Shown: positions 16,328 to 25,133 of the stretch, piece by piece
Layout: every line of letters begins with the position of its first letter
Position numbering within the stretch: position 1 is the stretch's first letter
Assembly (NCBI GenBank): GCA_017620155.1
Contig: JAFZQY010000047.1
Location: 1 to 46,614 of the forward strand
Origin: Lachnospiraceae bacterium
GTDB taxonomy: Bacteria > Bacillota > Clostridia > Lachnospirales > Lachnospiraceae
DNA: 46,614 nt
Direction of reading: 5' to 3'
Translations under genes and position numbers: made by a program
Notes under the pieces: generated by a model
Databases searched by the model: none
What the model was told of the DNA's origin: nothing
The model's input: only the letters and a program-made list of their open reading frames with translations

Positions 16328-17831
16328 GCTTAAGAATTCTCTTCCACGTTATATATTGAACCTCATGGCTCTGACCGTATTCTGGGGAGGTCTCCTTCGT
16401 AAAAACTACAACGCCGATACTGTTGCTCACATGGCCGATCCGGCCGGCGACGTCATCGTGCGTATCCGCTTCGGGAGATATGTGATCGCTCTGCTTGAGA
16501 AGATCCAGGTCGAGACAGGAATCCTTTGTACCGATCATCTTCCGGTCACGATACTCGTTACGCTCATGATCTGCGCTCTGACGCTGACCATGCTTCAGCT
16601 CCTTTTTGAAAAAGACCTCGGATTCAAGACTGATACCGTTCTTCAAAAAGCGGGGCTGATGATATGCTTTTCACTCGTATATCTGAACGTACTCTACAGC
16701 GAATTCCTGATGTTCGGCGAGTTCTGCCTGTACATGGCGATCGCCTATGCGTTCATTATGTTCGGCGTGGTCTTCTACGTAAAAGAAGGCATCTCGCATA
16801 AGATCGCAGGAGCCATATTCTTTATCTTGGGTGTGTTCACATACCAGAACGCGGCAGTTATCGGATCCATAGTCCTGCTCTTCTACTACATGCTTAAGCA
16901 CGACTTCAAGTGGTCCAAAGAAGCCGTAAGAGATGAATTCTTTGCGGCAGTCGTACCGATGGGCGCCGGCGTGATCAACCTGATCACCGTTAAGATCGTG
17001 GCTGCCATCAACCCGCTCTATCAGTTCTTCAGACCGATCGGCGTAGGCTCCATAACCGATAAGATCGCTGAAGCTGCTGTGAATTTTTATTCGCTCAACA
17101 AGGATTCCTACAACCTGCTGCCGCGAGTCTTTCTTCCGGGGCTCATGAATATCGGTATGATCGTCATGATCGTATATCTCCTGGCCAAAAGAGGCGACAA
17201 AGCAGGCATCGGATATTTCGCAACCGCATATGTCTTAAGCCTGGCGCTGCTCTATATCCTGCCCATCATGAATTCTCCGTTTACATTCCCGCCCCGTCTG
17301 GCGATATTCTTTTATCTCTTCCAGGGGCTTACCGGTGCGACGCTCATGTGGCTCATGGGAAAAGACGGGGCTGGCAAGCCCGATCCTGCGACCTTGAGAA
17401 CGCTATTCTCGATCGTGCTCGTCGGATATCTGTGGATACATCTCATATTCGTCCAGTTCATAATCACCGGACGCTACATATCCAACAACATGGACAATCT
17501 CTATTGCAGGCTGACTCTTCAGGAAATTGAAAAATATGAGGAAGAGACGGGAGTGACCGTACAGAATCTGTGCGTATTCAACGACGATGACGCGCCGGCA
17601 TATTACCGCGAATCATCCATCCACACATATCAGATAAACGAACGAATCATAGGCCAGGCCACATGTTCATACATGGAAGCGATCCTCGGAAGGCATTTCG
17701 AGCCTCTGCGAATAGAGGACGTTCCTGCGGATATCTACTCACAGTATTTTGAAGGAAAAGACTGGGAAAGTTTTGATCTCGACGAGCAGCTTCTGATAGT
17801 CGGTGATACGGCTTATCTGTGCGTTTATTAA
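16311..17831 (+). CDS. Polytopic membrane protein, GtrII-like glucosyltransferase candidate
   Basis: About 506 residues with roughly ten hydrophobic segments. An external stretch after the first helix reads NADTVAHM and then RIRFGRYV, which resembles the acidic residue and GR motif near the N-terminus of GtrII-type transferases. A soluble C-terminal segment of about 130 residues (after the last helix) is acidic. It overlaps the GtrB-like gene by 17 bases, so the two are coupled, and probably work as donor maker and external transferase. Several start codons are clustered (GTG 16308, ATG 16311, 16317, 16320) with a distant AGGAA, so the exact start is uncertain. No GtrA-like flippase gene is next to it. 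It ends 12 bases from a convergent gene. Confidence 0.65.
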   Translation: MKMMNKLKNSLPRYILNLMALTVFWGGLLRKNYNADTVAHMADPAGDVIVRIRFGRYVIALLEKIQVETGILCTDHLPVTILVTLMICALTLTMLQLLFEKDLGFKTDTVLQKAGLMICFSLVYLNVLYSEFLMFGEFCLYMAIAYAFIMFGVVFYVKEGISHKIAGAIFFILGVFTYQNAAVIGSIVLLFYYMLKHDFKWSKEAVRDEFFAAVVPMGAGVINLITVKIVAAINPLYQFFRPIGVGSITDKIAEAAVNFYSLNKDSYNLLPRVFLPGLMNIGMIVMIVYLLAKRGDKAGIGYFATAYVLSLALLYILPIMNSPFTFPPRLAIFFYLFQGLTGATLMWLMGKDGAGKPDPATLRTLFSIVLVGYLWIHLIFVQFIITGRYISNNMDNLYCRLTLQEIEKYEEETGVTVQNLCVFNDDDAPAYYRESSIHTYQINERIIGQATCSYMEAILGRHFEPLRIEDVPADIYSQYFEGKDWESFDLDEQLLIVGDTAYLCVY

Positions 17832-17843
17832 GCAGCCCAAGAA

Positions 17844-19781
17844 CTATAATGATCTATTCGGTTTCAGATACGGCGTGTTAATATACGCCACAAACAGAAG
17901 CGGCATGACCACGATCATATAATAGATATATCTGGGATATTCTCCGTTTGTAGCACCCACAAAATAGGTAAGCACCACAAAGATCATCGGAACAAGCGCC
18001 GGTATTATATCCATGCTCTTAACCCTGATCGAATACATGATCAGCAGTATAAATCCCCAGAGATATGTAGCTGAATACAGTACGATATTAAGGATCGGTA
18101 TGTCCGCTATAAAGTCGCGGATATACTCATATCCTTCCATGACCGGTTTCATCATCTTGCAGAACCCGCTCGTGCCGAAATCCGTCATGGCCTGTCCGCT
18201 GTAAGCGTTAGTAAGTTCCATCATCGTATATGATTGTTCTGTTCCGTATTCAAGGTCGATGCGCTTTCCGCCCGGATACAAGTACCGGTAATAGTTGCTG
18301 ATCACGGATTCCACATAAACAAGCGGAACTTTCTTATATATCCGTTTCCATGTTTTTAAGAACGTTTTTATATCATTGCTATCTGCATCCATATTGTACA
18401 GATTCTTAATGTTATCGGATCTGACGGAAACATAACTCTCCGCTATGCTGTCATAATCAATCAATGCGTCTATGCCTTCTTTTTCTTCTTCGGTAACCAT
18501 GTCTCCGCAATAAGTTACATACCTTGCCACCTGCTGGAACGGGATATTGAAATATTCTCTGGCATCACCCGGTGTGACCTTAAGCACAGGCATAAATACC
18601 CCATGAAGAAGCACATATATCACTATGCATGATGCTATAAGTCCGATCCATTTGATCAGGTTTTTTCTAAGCAATGCCATCATCACGATCCCGGATAATA
18701 CCATGATGTATACCCCTTCATTCCGGATGAGAACGATGCCTGCCGCAGATAAGATCAGCAAAAGCCATGGTGAAGATATATCTGTTGATATTTCATACAC
18801 GGAAACGATGAATACGGACAGGAGAGAAACATAGATAATGTCCTTGGTCATGACATTGCTGAGCATAGTGACAACGGGATGAAGCATGAAGTATAAGGTC
18901 AGTATGATAAATGTCCGGTCACGACGCATGCCCGACACGTGAACAATGCTATAGGATATGCACAGCATAAAGAACAAGACCTGTGCGATCGTATACAGAA
19001 AGACTCCGAAATCATAGGATCTGAATACAGTTTTGCCTATCATGATGAACATGTGGATGAGCAACGTATGCACTATCGGATGATGGCCGTTAAGCTTCAC
19101 GTTTTCATCTATCATAGTGTGTCCGAGGTCCAAAAGCGTCCCCTTAAACGGCTGAAGGACCTGACCGTATGAATCACCCATGAACAGGCCCGGATAGTAG
19201 AGGATCATATACGGAATATAAAAAATCGACATGATCACAAAGACAGTCAACACGGGATGTGACTCATACATTCTGAAAATCCTGCTCACGGTCCTGCCGG
19301 TCTGCAGAGTTTCGCTGAACAGATCGCGGATGCGATCCATCAGATAATACAGTAGTTCTATCATTCTGGTCAGCAGCAAAAAGAACGCAGCAAAAAAGAG
19401 CAGGTCCTTAAGTATCATCTGGAATCCGTACGGACCCGGAATATACAAGTACTGAAAGCTGTCCGAATGGTCAAAAGAATATCCTATAAGAATAAAAACG
19501 GAAAATAAAAGCGCCGGTACGATCACACAGACCCTTTCGCGAGCTGTCCTGCATGCAATCCTTTCCTTAAAAGGACTGATCTCATACATGAGAAGCAGTG
19601 CAAATAGTATCCACCTGACTACCGGCGGCATGATGTTAAAACGTTCCCAGGCTATGGGTTCTGTCCCGGAAAGCGGATATAGTTTAACCGACACTCCGAC
19701 CACAGTTATAAATGCAAAAAGAAAAGCAGATATATACTTTTTCAGTCTAGGATCGGTCAACGTGATCTCCCCATCTTCCAT
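17844..19781 (-). CDS. Large polytopic membrane protein, DUF6020-like
   Basis: A protein of about 645 residues with many hydrophobic segments. The external loop reads YYPGLFMGDSYGQ and then HHPIVHT, matching the PGS-x-D and HPxxHT pattern of the two smaller DUF6020-like proteins here. It would suit a GT-C enzyme or another carrier-lipid-dependent transferase, but no member is known to me by function. The start is unsure: ATG at 19781 is given, but a TTG at 19823 keeps the frame open for 14 more codons, and neither has a good ribosome site. It is the last gene of the long minus-strand run, ends 12 bases from a convergent gene with no terminator hairpin visible, and follows an 81 to 123 base gap with inverted repeats. 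Confidence 0.68.
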   Translation of the reverse strand: MEDGEITLTDPRLKKYISAFLFAFITVVGVSVKLYPLSGTEPIAWERFNIMPPVVRWILFALLLMYEISPFKERIACRTARERVCVIVPALLFSVFILIGYSFDHSDSFQYLYIPGPYGFQMILKDLLFFAAFFLLLTRMIELLYYLMDRIRDLFSETLQTGRTVSRIFRMYESHPVLTVFVIMSIFYIPYMILYYPGLFMGDSYGQVLQPFKGTLLDLGHTMIDENVKLNGHHPIVHTLLIHMFIMIGKTVFRSYDFGVFLYTIAQVLFFMLCISYSIVHVSGMRRDRTFIILTLYFMLHPVVTMLSNVMTKDIIYVSLLSVFIVSVYEISTDISSPWLLLILSAAGIVLIRNEGVYIMVLSGIVMMALLRKNLIKWIGLIASCIVIYVLLHGVFMPVLKVTPGDAREYFNIPFQQVARYVTYCGDMVTEEEKEGIDALIDYDSIAESYVSVRSDNIKNLYNMDADSNDIKTFLKTWKRIYKKVPLVYVESVISNYYRYLYPGGKRIDLEYGTEQSYTMMELTNAYSGQAMTDFGTSGFCKMMKPVMEGYEYIRDFIADIPILNIVLYSATYLWGFILLIMYSIRVKSMDIIPALVPMIFVVLTYFVGATNGEYPRYIYYMIVVMPLLFVAYINTPYLKPNRSL

Positions 19782-19823
19782 CTCACTATTTGTATGGTAT
19801 TCCCGCGGGGAAATAGCAAACAA

Positions 19824-19904
19824 TAATCAGATATAGAGATATGTTGACTAATCAACCGCTCTAATTTATTGTCTGTTATTAATATTCAATTGCCGATTAG
19901 TCGT
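19824..19904 (-). promoter_or_regulatory. AT-rich gap with inverted repeats
   Basis: The gap holds two patterns. GTTGA-N4-TCAAC (19843-19856) is a small dyad. GACTAATC (19846-19853) recurs inverted as GATTAGTC (19895-19902) with 41 bases between. Either could be an operator or part of an RNA structure. TTGAAT and TTGATT hexamers on the minus strand could be -35 boxes, but no good -10 sits at the right distance. No T-run follows a stem, so I do not call a terminator. Confidence 0.3.
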
Positions 19905-21221
19905 TTATGAGACATTATGCGACGAATGTCTATTATTCCGAGTGCGAACTAAGACACAAATCTCGTGGATTGTAATGAATGCAAGAAGAAGATATGCAGC
20001 AACATATACCCTGATCTCGACATAAGTCATCGTATAAACCTTGAAGGTCGGCTCAAAGTTCATGATCTTGCCGAATATCACGGGAAGAGCGTAAACGAGC
20101 GAAAAGAGAATAACCTCGATATATTCGGTAAAGCCGGGAGTCTGCTTTTCCTCACCGTTACTATCCTTTCCGGCTTTATCCATAAAGTAAACGATGAATG
20201 GAAGGCTTAAATAACATAATGTGTATCTGTATGCATTAGTCGGGAAAAACGACATGATCGCGCACAGGAAGAAAAGCCTGCGGTATTTATTCTTCGTAAG
20301 AGATGCGAGCACGATCATCAGCACAACAAAAAGATAAGGAGTGATGCTGACGATAATATGCGGAACGAGATGGTCTATGTGAAGGTAAGTCGTGACCGTT
20401 ACGATGAGTCCTCTGATGCACTGGAATCGTCCGTAGTCGTTAAAGCTCATCGTTGACCTTACATTGAAGATCCAGCGGCTTAGCCCTTCCATCCCACCGT
20501 ACAGGGCAAAAGGGGCAAAAAACAGAACTATACCGTATACCGTAAGCCTGGCGGCCTCTTTGAATCTTTTTTCCAGAAGATAATACAAGCCGAATACCGC
20601 CGGGTATATTTTAAACCCCGCACATACAGCAATGATAATGAGTGCAAGTTCACGAAGGAAGCGCGACTCGGAATCCTTGAGAGCCAGGGCAATCAACATG
20701 AGTGCCATGACCAAAAGTGTGGAATTTGCGACTGATACTCCTCCTGCAAAAAACGGTATCGATACCATGAGACAGATAAATAGGATCGCCGCACGTTTTC
20801 TGTCATCCCCCCAAAAAGAGATTCCTAAGAATAACAGAAACGAAACAATGAGCGTGTAATAAACTATGACGAGAAACGCATACGGAGCTGTATTAAAATC
20901 CAATGTCAGTCCCGGAATTGCGCCGTATCTTGTAAGGATCCTGGATGCAAAATAATACATCAGATACGAAAGAGGCGGAAAACACCCCGCTCCGTAAATT
21001 GCGCGTGAATAAAGGTTCTTTGGATCACCGACAAATTCCACATGCATCCTGAAGTCGCAGAACTGAAGGTCCTTATTCTCCATCACGAAGAAATCGGTCA
21101 CAGTGGAGCCGTATTTGTATGCATAAAAAAGATATCCGGCAAATCCCAGAAGGACCATTACTGCAAATATGCTAAACGGCGTGAGCCATTTTAGTATGCT
21201 GTCTTTACTTAAGTTTTTCAT
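19905..21221 (-). CDS. GT87-like (DUF2029) polyprenyl-phosphate-dependent transferase
   Basis: A 438-residue polytopic protein. After the first helix it has an external loop with QFCDFRMHVEF, holding acidic residues where GT-C enzymes keep their catalytic Asp. Later comes AGFKIYPAVFGLYYLL followed by a basic EKRFKEAARL, a pattern typical of GT87 proteins. GT87 members in mycobacteria use polyprenyl-phosphate mannose. The gene follows the UbiA/HAD pair at seven bases, so here the donor may be polyprenyl-phosphate ribose. AGGAGATAT precedes the ATG. The C-terminal part has several more helices. Family membership is fairly clear; the sugar and acceptor are inference. Confidence 0.78.
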   Translation of the reverse strand: MKNLSKDSILKWLTPFSIFAVMVLLGFAGYLFYAYKYGSTVTDFFVMENKDLQFCDFRMHVEFVGDPKNLYSRAIYGAGCFPPLSYLMYYFASRILTRYGAIPGLTLDFNTAPYAFLVIVYYTLIVSFLLFLGISFWGDDRKRAAILFICLMVSIPFFAGGVSVANSTLLVMALMLIALALKDSESRFLRELALIIIAVCAGFKIYPAVFGLYYLLEKRFKEAARLTVYGIVLFFAPFALYGGMEGLSRWIFNVRSTMSFNDYGRFQCIRGLIVTVTTYLHIDHLVPHIIVSITPYLFVVLMIVLASLTKNKYRRLFFLCAIMSFFPTNAYRYTLCYLSLPFIVYFMDKAGKDSNGEEKQTPGFTEYIEVILFSLVYALPVIFGKIMNFEPTFKVYTMTYVEIRVYVAAYLLLAFITIHEICVLVRTRNNRHSSHNVS

Positions 21222-21228
21222 ATATCTC

Positions 21229-21807
21229 CTAAAGTGTGACCTCTGTTATGCCCTCTTCACTGACAATATAAGAGTGTCCTGCGATCTCCATCAGCGGACG
21301 GTCGGACATAGAATCGGTGTAGACCTCGATATCGTGCTCGGAATAATCGGGCATGAACTCAGCGAGTCTTCTGACCTTTTCAGCGCCGTAGCAGGTGCGG
21401 AATTCGACGCCTTCTTCAAGTGAGTTTGCGATCACGTCGATTTCATCAAACACTCCTTCAAGGACACGGCGGATAAGATTTTCTTCAGAGGCGGATATAA
21501 CGATGATGCGGTCGTAGTTTTCCGCTTTTATCTTATCGACCACCTCTGTGTTGAGCTTTGCCTTAAGGCTCTCTACATAACTATCCACGCGTTCCTCGGG
21601 GAGCTCATAATATCGACGAAGCATTCCCTTTTTAAAGCTGTTTCTTGCGCCGGCCTCTCCCTTATGCAGAGCCCTGCAAAAAAACAACTTTACTCCCGCC
21701 GCGAAAAGCGACGGAGAGCAAAGCCAGTATTCCAAATCCATGATGCTCTTTAACGAGTCCGTACGGATCAGTGTATCATCAAAATCAACAAGACATATTC
21801 TGCTCAT
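21229..21807 (-). CDS. HAD-family phosphatase, likely polyprenyl-phosphoryl-phosphoribose phosphatase
   Basis: A 192-residue HAD-IB type protein. Motif I is DFDDTLIR (Asp8, Asp10), motif II VISASEE, and motif III/IV YTDSMSDRPL, in the SerB-like order. It is directly downstream of a UbiA-type phosphoribosyltransferase gene, 16 bases away. In the mycobacterial route the 5-phosphate is removed from decaprenyl-phosphoryl-phosphoribose by a phosphatase. A HAD beside the synthase fits that step. ATG at 21807 has GGTGA five bases upstream and is preferred to a GTG nine bases further up. No membrane helix is seen at the N-terminus; a hydrophobic stretch near residues 27-45 could associate with the membrane. 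Confidence 0.8.
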   Translation of the reverse strand: MSRICLVDFDDTLIRTDSLKSIMDLEYWLCSPSLFAAGVKLFFCRALHKGEAGARNSFKKGMLRRYYELPEERVDSYVESLKAKLNTEVVDKIKAENYDRIIVISASEENLIRRVLEGVFDEIDVIANSLEEGVEFRTCYGAEKVRRLAEFMPDYSEHDIEVYTDSMSDRPLMEIAGHSYIVSEEGITEVTL

Positions 21808-21823
21808 ACTTTTCACCGGATCA

Positions 21824-22747
21824 TCAGAAATGAAGCAGTTCTTCGCTTAAGAGTCCATGCAGCGCAGGGATGTCGACCTTAAGAAGAACAGCGAAAGCTA
21901 CGATGAACACAAGGACAAATATCATCAGGCCCTTTTCCCTGTAAAGTTTCTCGGGAGCCTGTGCGGCCGAATCTTCTTTATAACTGATGTACAGATAATA
22001 ACTGAAAAGCGCTGTCATGATGGGCATGAGCAGAACAAATTCAACTCTGTATTTGATCAGGAAGATTCCCGTAAAGAACGATGATATCATCGCATAGAAG
22101 CATGCAATGCAAAGCAGGATCCTTTCATCGTAAAAAGCAAACGACTTACGGTAGAGCGAAGCGGTGGACTTATCTGCGATCATCTTGTACTCCGAGAAAC
22201 GCTTCACATCCATAAGGAAAGCACCGCCGAACCAGTAGCCTATGATGATGCTGACCGGTGGCAGATAGAAGTTCGTTACGATAAACCAGCCGATCAGAAG
22301 TCTGATGGCGTTATTGATCGATTCGGAAAGCACGTCGAGGACCGGGATATCCTTGGTGCGGATGGGCTTTACATTATAAAGGATTCCCATTACCCAAAGC
22401 CAGAGCTCGCAGATGAATACCCACTTGGATACAAGGATCGCACATCCAAGTCCGAGCACCGTAAGGATGGCGTATATCGTATAGACGATACTTCCTTTTA
22501 CATCGTTCTCGACTACGCTCCTGTGCTTTTTGATCGGATGATATTTATCAAATTCCGCATCGAGCCATTCGTTGATAACGTAATTGGCGGATGCTATGAA
22601 GCAGGTTGAAAGGAAGCCGAATATCAGTCTGAATATCAGCCCTTCGTCAGCCTCGGGAACAAGCAGGAATGCAAACGCCACTCCCGGAAGAATGAACAGC
22701 TGCTTGATCCAGTGATCTATCCTCATTATGCGAATGTATTTCTTCAT
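21824..22747 (-). CDS. UbiA-family prenyltransferase, decaprenyl-phosphate phosphoribosyltransferase type
   Basis: A 307-residue protein with about eight or nine helices. The first metal motif is NEWLDAEFD (Asn59 to Asp67), with Glu where most have Asp, followed by KYHPIKKHR. The second region reads DVKRFSEYK, where KRxxE is a mark of the phosphoribosyltransferase branch (like Rv3806c) rather than of quinone enzymes. The reaction would join phosphoribosyl pyrophosphate to a polyprenyl phosphate in the membrane. The HAD phosphatase and a GT87 gene follow at once, which supports a ribose donor pathway. GGAGG lies six bases before the ATG. No DprE1/DprE2-like epimerase is seen in the window, so ribose rather than arabinose is expected unless these are elsewhere. 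Confidence 0.85.
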   Translation of the reverse strand: MKKYIRIMRIDHWIKQLFILPGVAFAFLLVPEADEGLIFRLIFGFLSTCFIASANYVINEWLDAEFDKYHPIKKHRSVVENDVKGSIVYTIYAILTVLGLGCAILVSKWVFICELWLWVMGILYNVKPIRTKDIPVLDVLSESINNAIRLLIGWFIVTNFYLPPVSIIIGYWFGGAFLMDVKRFSEYKMIADKSTASLYRKSFAFYDERILLCIACFYAMISSFFTGIFLIKYRVEFVLLMPIMTALFSYYLYISYKEDSAAQAPEKLYREKGLMIFVLVFIVAFAVLLKVDIPALHGLLSEELLHF

Positions 22748-22815
22748 CTAAGCCTCCAATTATTCACACGCGTCAGGAATGCACGGATGCATTCTCTTGT
22801 GTAAGTATATCGCAA
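22748..22815 (-). other. Gap with a small hairpin before the UbiA gene
   Basis: The gap holds GAATGCA-N4-TGCATTC (22779-22796), a perfect seven-base dyad. It is followed by GC-containing sequence, not a T-run, so it is unlikely to be a complete terminator. It may be an RNA structure that moderates read-through or protects the mRNA end. A GGAGG for the UbiA gene closes the gap. Confidence 0.4.
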
Positions 22816-23925
22816 TCACGCTTTCTTCGCCACCAGGTCCTCTATATAATCGGCCCACTGCTTAAAGACGATGTCGGGGTGCGCACGGTCTGCGATCTTG
22901 CGCGCGTTCTTTCCGAGTTCTTCTGCGAGCTCTCTGTCCTCGACAAGCTTAAGAATTCCGTCAGCGAGCGCATCCGTGTCTCTGTTCTTTACAAGCAGGC
23001 CGTCCACGCCGTTGGTGATGAGCGTTGCGGGACCTCCGCAGGGGCAGTCTGTAGAGACGATCGGAAGCCCGAGCGCCATGGCCTCAAGCAGCGCGTTCGG
23101 CAGGCCTTCCCATTCCGATGAAAAAGCGTAAAGTCCGCCGTCGTTAAGCACCTTTTCCAGGCAGGTTGAATCGCCCATCAGATGTATGAAATCGTGCGCC
23201 TTATATCTGTCGATGCGTTCCTCAAGAACTTCCTTGGTTCCGTCAAAAGTGTCTGCCCCGTAGAGTTCAAGCGACCAGTCCGGGTGCTTCTCGTGAACCT
23301 TCATGAAGGCGTCGATGAGCATGTGCTGGAACTTGAATCCAACGAGGCGTCCCGATTGAACAACCACTTTGCGGCGCTCCTTCGGGGGCTCGACGCCGAT
23401 GTATTTTTCGTTTAGCGGGTTTAAGATTATGCGGGATTTTTCCTGAAGATATTTTGGGAAAAAGTCGCGCTGGCCGACTGTCTGGAATACGCATCCTGCT
23501 GCCTTCGGGAAAAGGAGCGGAATCAGGATCTTGTCGCGCAGTCCGTCGTAGTGGCCTATCGGGTCCGTCCTGATAGATATCAGGCATGGTATGTCCATAC
23601 GGTATGTAGCCATGAGCGCCCTGTAGACAGCGAGGTGTGCGAACGCGATCACGATGTCGGGCTTCTCTTCCTCGATGCATTCGCGGAGCCTTTTTACACG
23701 CATAAAATATCTGTTCAACCGGCTCTTTTTCTCATCGCTCTCTCTCGGACCTACTACGATATGTTTGATTCCTTCGTCTATAGGGTATTCAATCTCACCT
23801 ATCCACTCCACTGCTATGACTACTTCATAGCCCTCACGATGGAAACGGTTCGCGAGGTTCGATACCACGCGCTCCGCTCCGCCGTGCTCGAGGCAGTTTA
23901 GGTGAAACAACAGTTTTCTGCTCAT
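22816..23925 (-). CDS. GT4 glycosyltransferase
   Basis: A 369-residue cytoplasmic GT-B enzyme. The N-terminal domain has HLNCLEHGGAERVVSN, the acceptor-side glycine-rich loop of GT4. The C-terminal domain has SGRLVGFKF and the ExxxxxxxE motif in EWEGLPNALLEAMALG, which binds the nucleotide sugar. No membrane helix is evident. It adds one sugar to a growing lipid-linked oligosaccharide; donor and linkage are unknown. ATG at 23925 shares one base with the upstream stop (TGATG) and has GGAG nine bases before it. Confidence 0.88.
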   Translation of the reverse strand: MSRKLLFHLNCLEHGGAERVVSNLANRFHREGYEVVIAVEWIGEIEYPIDEGIKHIVVGPRESDEKKSRLNRYFMRVKRLRECIEEEKPDIVIAFAHLAVYRALMATYRMDIPCLISIRTDPIGHYDGLRDKILIPLLFPKAAGCVFQTVGQRDFFPKYLQEKSRIILNPLNEKYIGVEPPKERRKVVVQSGRLVGFKFQHMLIDAFMKVHEKHPDWSLELYGADTFDGTKEVLEERIDRYKAHDFIHLMGDSTCLEKVLNDGGLYAFSSEWEGLPNALLEAMALGLPIVSTDCPCGGPATLITNGVDGLLVKNRDTDALADGILKLVEDRELAEELGKNARKIADRAHPDIVFKQWADYIEDLVAKKA

Positions 23926-25133
23926 CAATCATTACTCCGTTCGTCGCAAAGTGCCAGGAAGTTGTTAAGATACGGCTCGTATCCGAAGTCTCTTGCACGC
24001 TCCATGGCCTTGGTTTTGTAGCTATCCAGCTTCGCCTGATCTCTTAAGAGGCTTAAAATGACGGATGCAAGGTTGAAATGCTCCTCGGTGATGTGAGCGT
24101 AGTCCAGGTCCTTATCATATGTCATAGGCGGAGTCAGTATGCCGTAATCTCCGTAGATCGCATCGATCTCTTTGTCCTGTTCCATCTGCTCAAAGATCTC
24201 ATTGCACTCCTGTGTATTTCCGTCCTTAAGAAGGATCTCCGCGGGACCTGAAGAGCAGTTGGTAGCGACCGGCACGAGACCGAGCGCCATACCCTCTACG
24301 AGGACGTTCGGGAAGCCTTCTATCCTGGATGTGGACCAGATGATCTCGCCGTGCTTAAGATACTTGAAAGGGTTGTCCTGCATGCCTGCAAAGATGACAA
24401 AATCCTCTATTCCGAGTCTCCTGGTCATACGTTTGTATATGTCGTAAGTACCCGAACCGAGTATCACAAGTCTTGCCTCGGGGATACTTAACTGGATCAG
24501 TTTGAATGTCTTGATCATGTGCCAGAACATCTTATGATCGTCGTCCCTGCCCATGCACATGAGATACCTGATCTTGCTTCCGTATTCGTCCTTCTCGGGG
24601 AAAGGCTCATCGGGTTCGCCGTTTTTCGATTCGGCTATGATCTCGTCACAATCATAGAGGTTATAAAGGGCAACCGCGTTGCCGCCGATCACGCTCGCAA
24701 TCTCTTTGGAACAGCAGATGATCTTGTCAGCCTTAAGTCTGTAAAGCCTGTTATACCAGGTATAGGTCACGTCCAGATAACTGTGGATGCTGACCCAGGT
24801 CGCGCCGAACCCGGTCGTCAGACAGTTGACTATATTGGCTGTCCCGCCATGGCTGTATGCGATGTCGGGCTGAAGTTTTCTCTTGAGGCTCTTAAGCTTG
24901 ATGCTTCGCCTTATGATGTTGAAAAGTTTAAATATCTTAAGTTCACGTGAGGGGACTTTCAGATTGACGATGTTCAGTCCTTCAACGTCATATCCGATCT
25001 CGGAATCATCGAATATTGCAACCGTCACGTCAAACTTATCCGCAAGTATCTTCGCGGAACGAACGACCACGCGCTCCTGTCCTCCCTGATGAAGAGTCGG
25101 TACTATGAGTAGGAGTTTCTTTTTATCATTCAT
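23925..25133 (-). CDS. GT4 glycosyltransferase
   Basis: A 402-residue GT-B enzyme. It has VPTLHQGGQERVV near the N-terminus and RIEGFPNVLVEGMALG near residue 290, the GT4 loop and E-x7-E motif. The middle has CMGRDDDHKM in place of the more usual GR-x-x-xEKG, a modest departure. ATG at 25133 has GGTGA five bases upstream and overlaps the stop of the previous gene by eight bases; a GTG nine bases further up is less likely. It is coupled to another GT4 gene by a one-base overlap, so the two probably add successive sugars of the same repeat unit. Confidence 0.85.
   Translation of the reverse strand: MNDKKKLLLIVPTLHQGGQERVVVRSAKILADKFDVTVAIFDDSEIGYDVEGLNIVNLKVPSRELKIFKLFNIIRRSIKLKSLKRKLQPDIAYSHGGTANIVNCLTTGFGATWVSIHSYLDVTYTWYNRLYRLKADKIICCSKEIASVIGGNAVALYNLYDCDEIIAESKNGEPDEPFPEKDEYGSKIRYLMCMGRDDDHKMFWHMIKTFKLIQLSIPEARLVILGSGTYDIYKRMTRRLGIEDFVIFAGMQDNPFKYLKHGEIIWSTSRIEGFPNVLVEGMALGLVPVATNCSSGPAEILLKDGNTQECNEIFEQMEQDKEIDAIYGDYGILTPPMTYDKDLDYAHITEEHFNLASVILSLLRDQAKLDSYKTKAMERARDFGYEPYLNNFLALCDERSND

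Noticed and set aside
19779-19800. Leaderless -10 box before the ATG at 19781
   Set aside because: The bases at the right distance (TACAAA/ACAAAT) do not fit TAnnnT and no TG extension is present.
22779-22796. Hairpin GAATGCA-N4-TGCATTC as a terminator
   Set aside because: No T-run follows on either strand.
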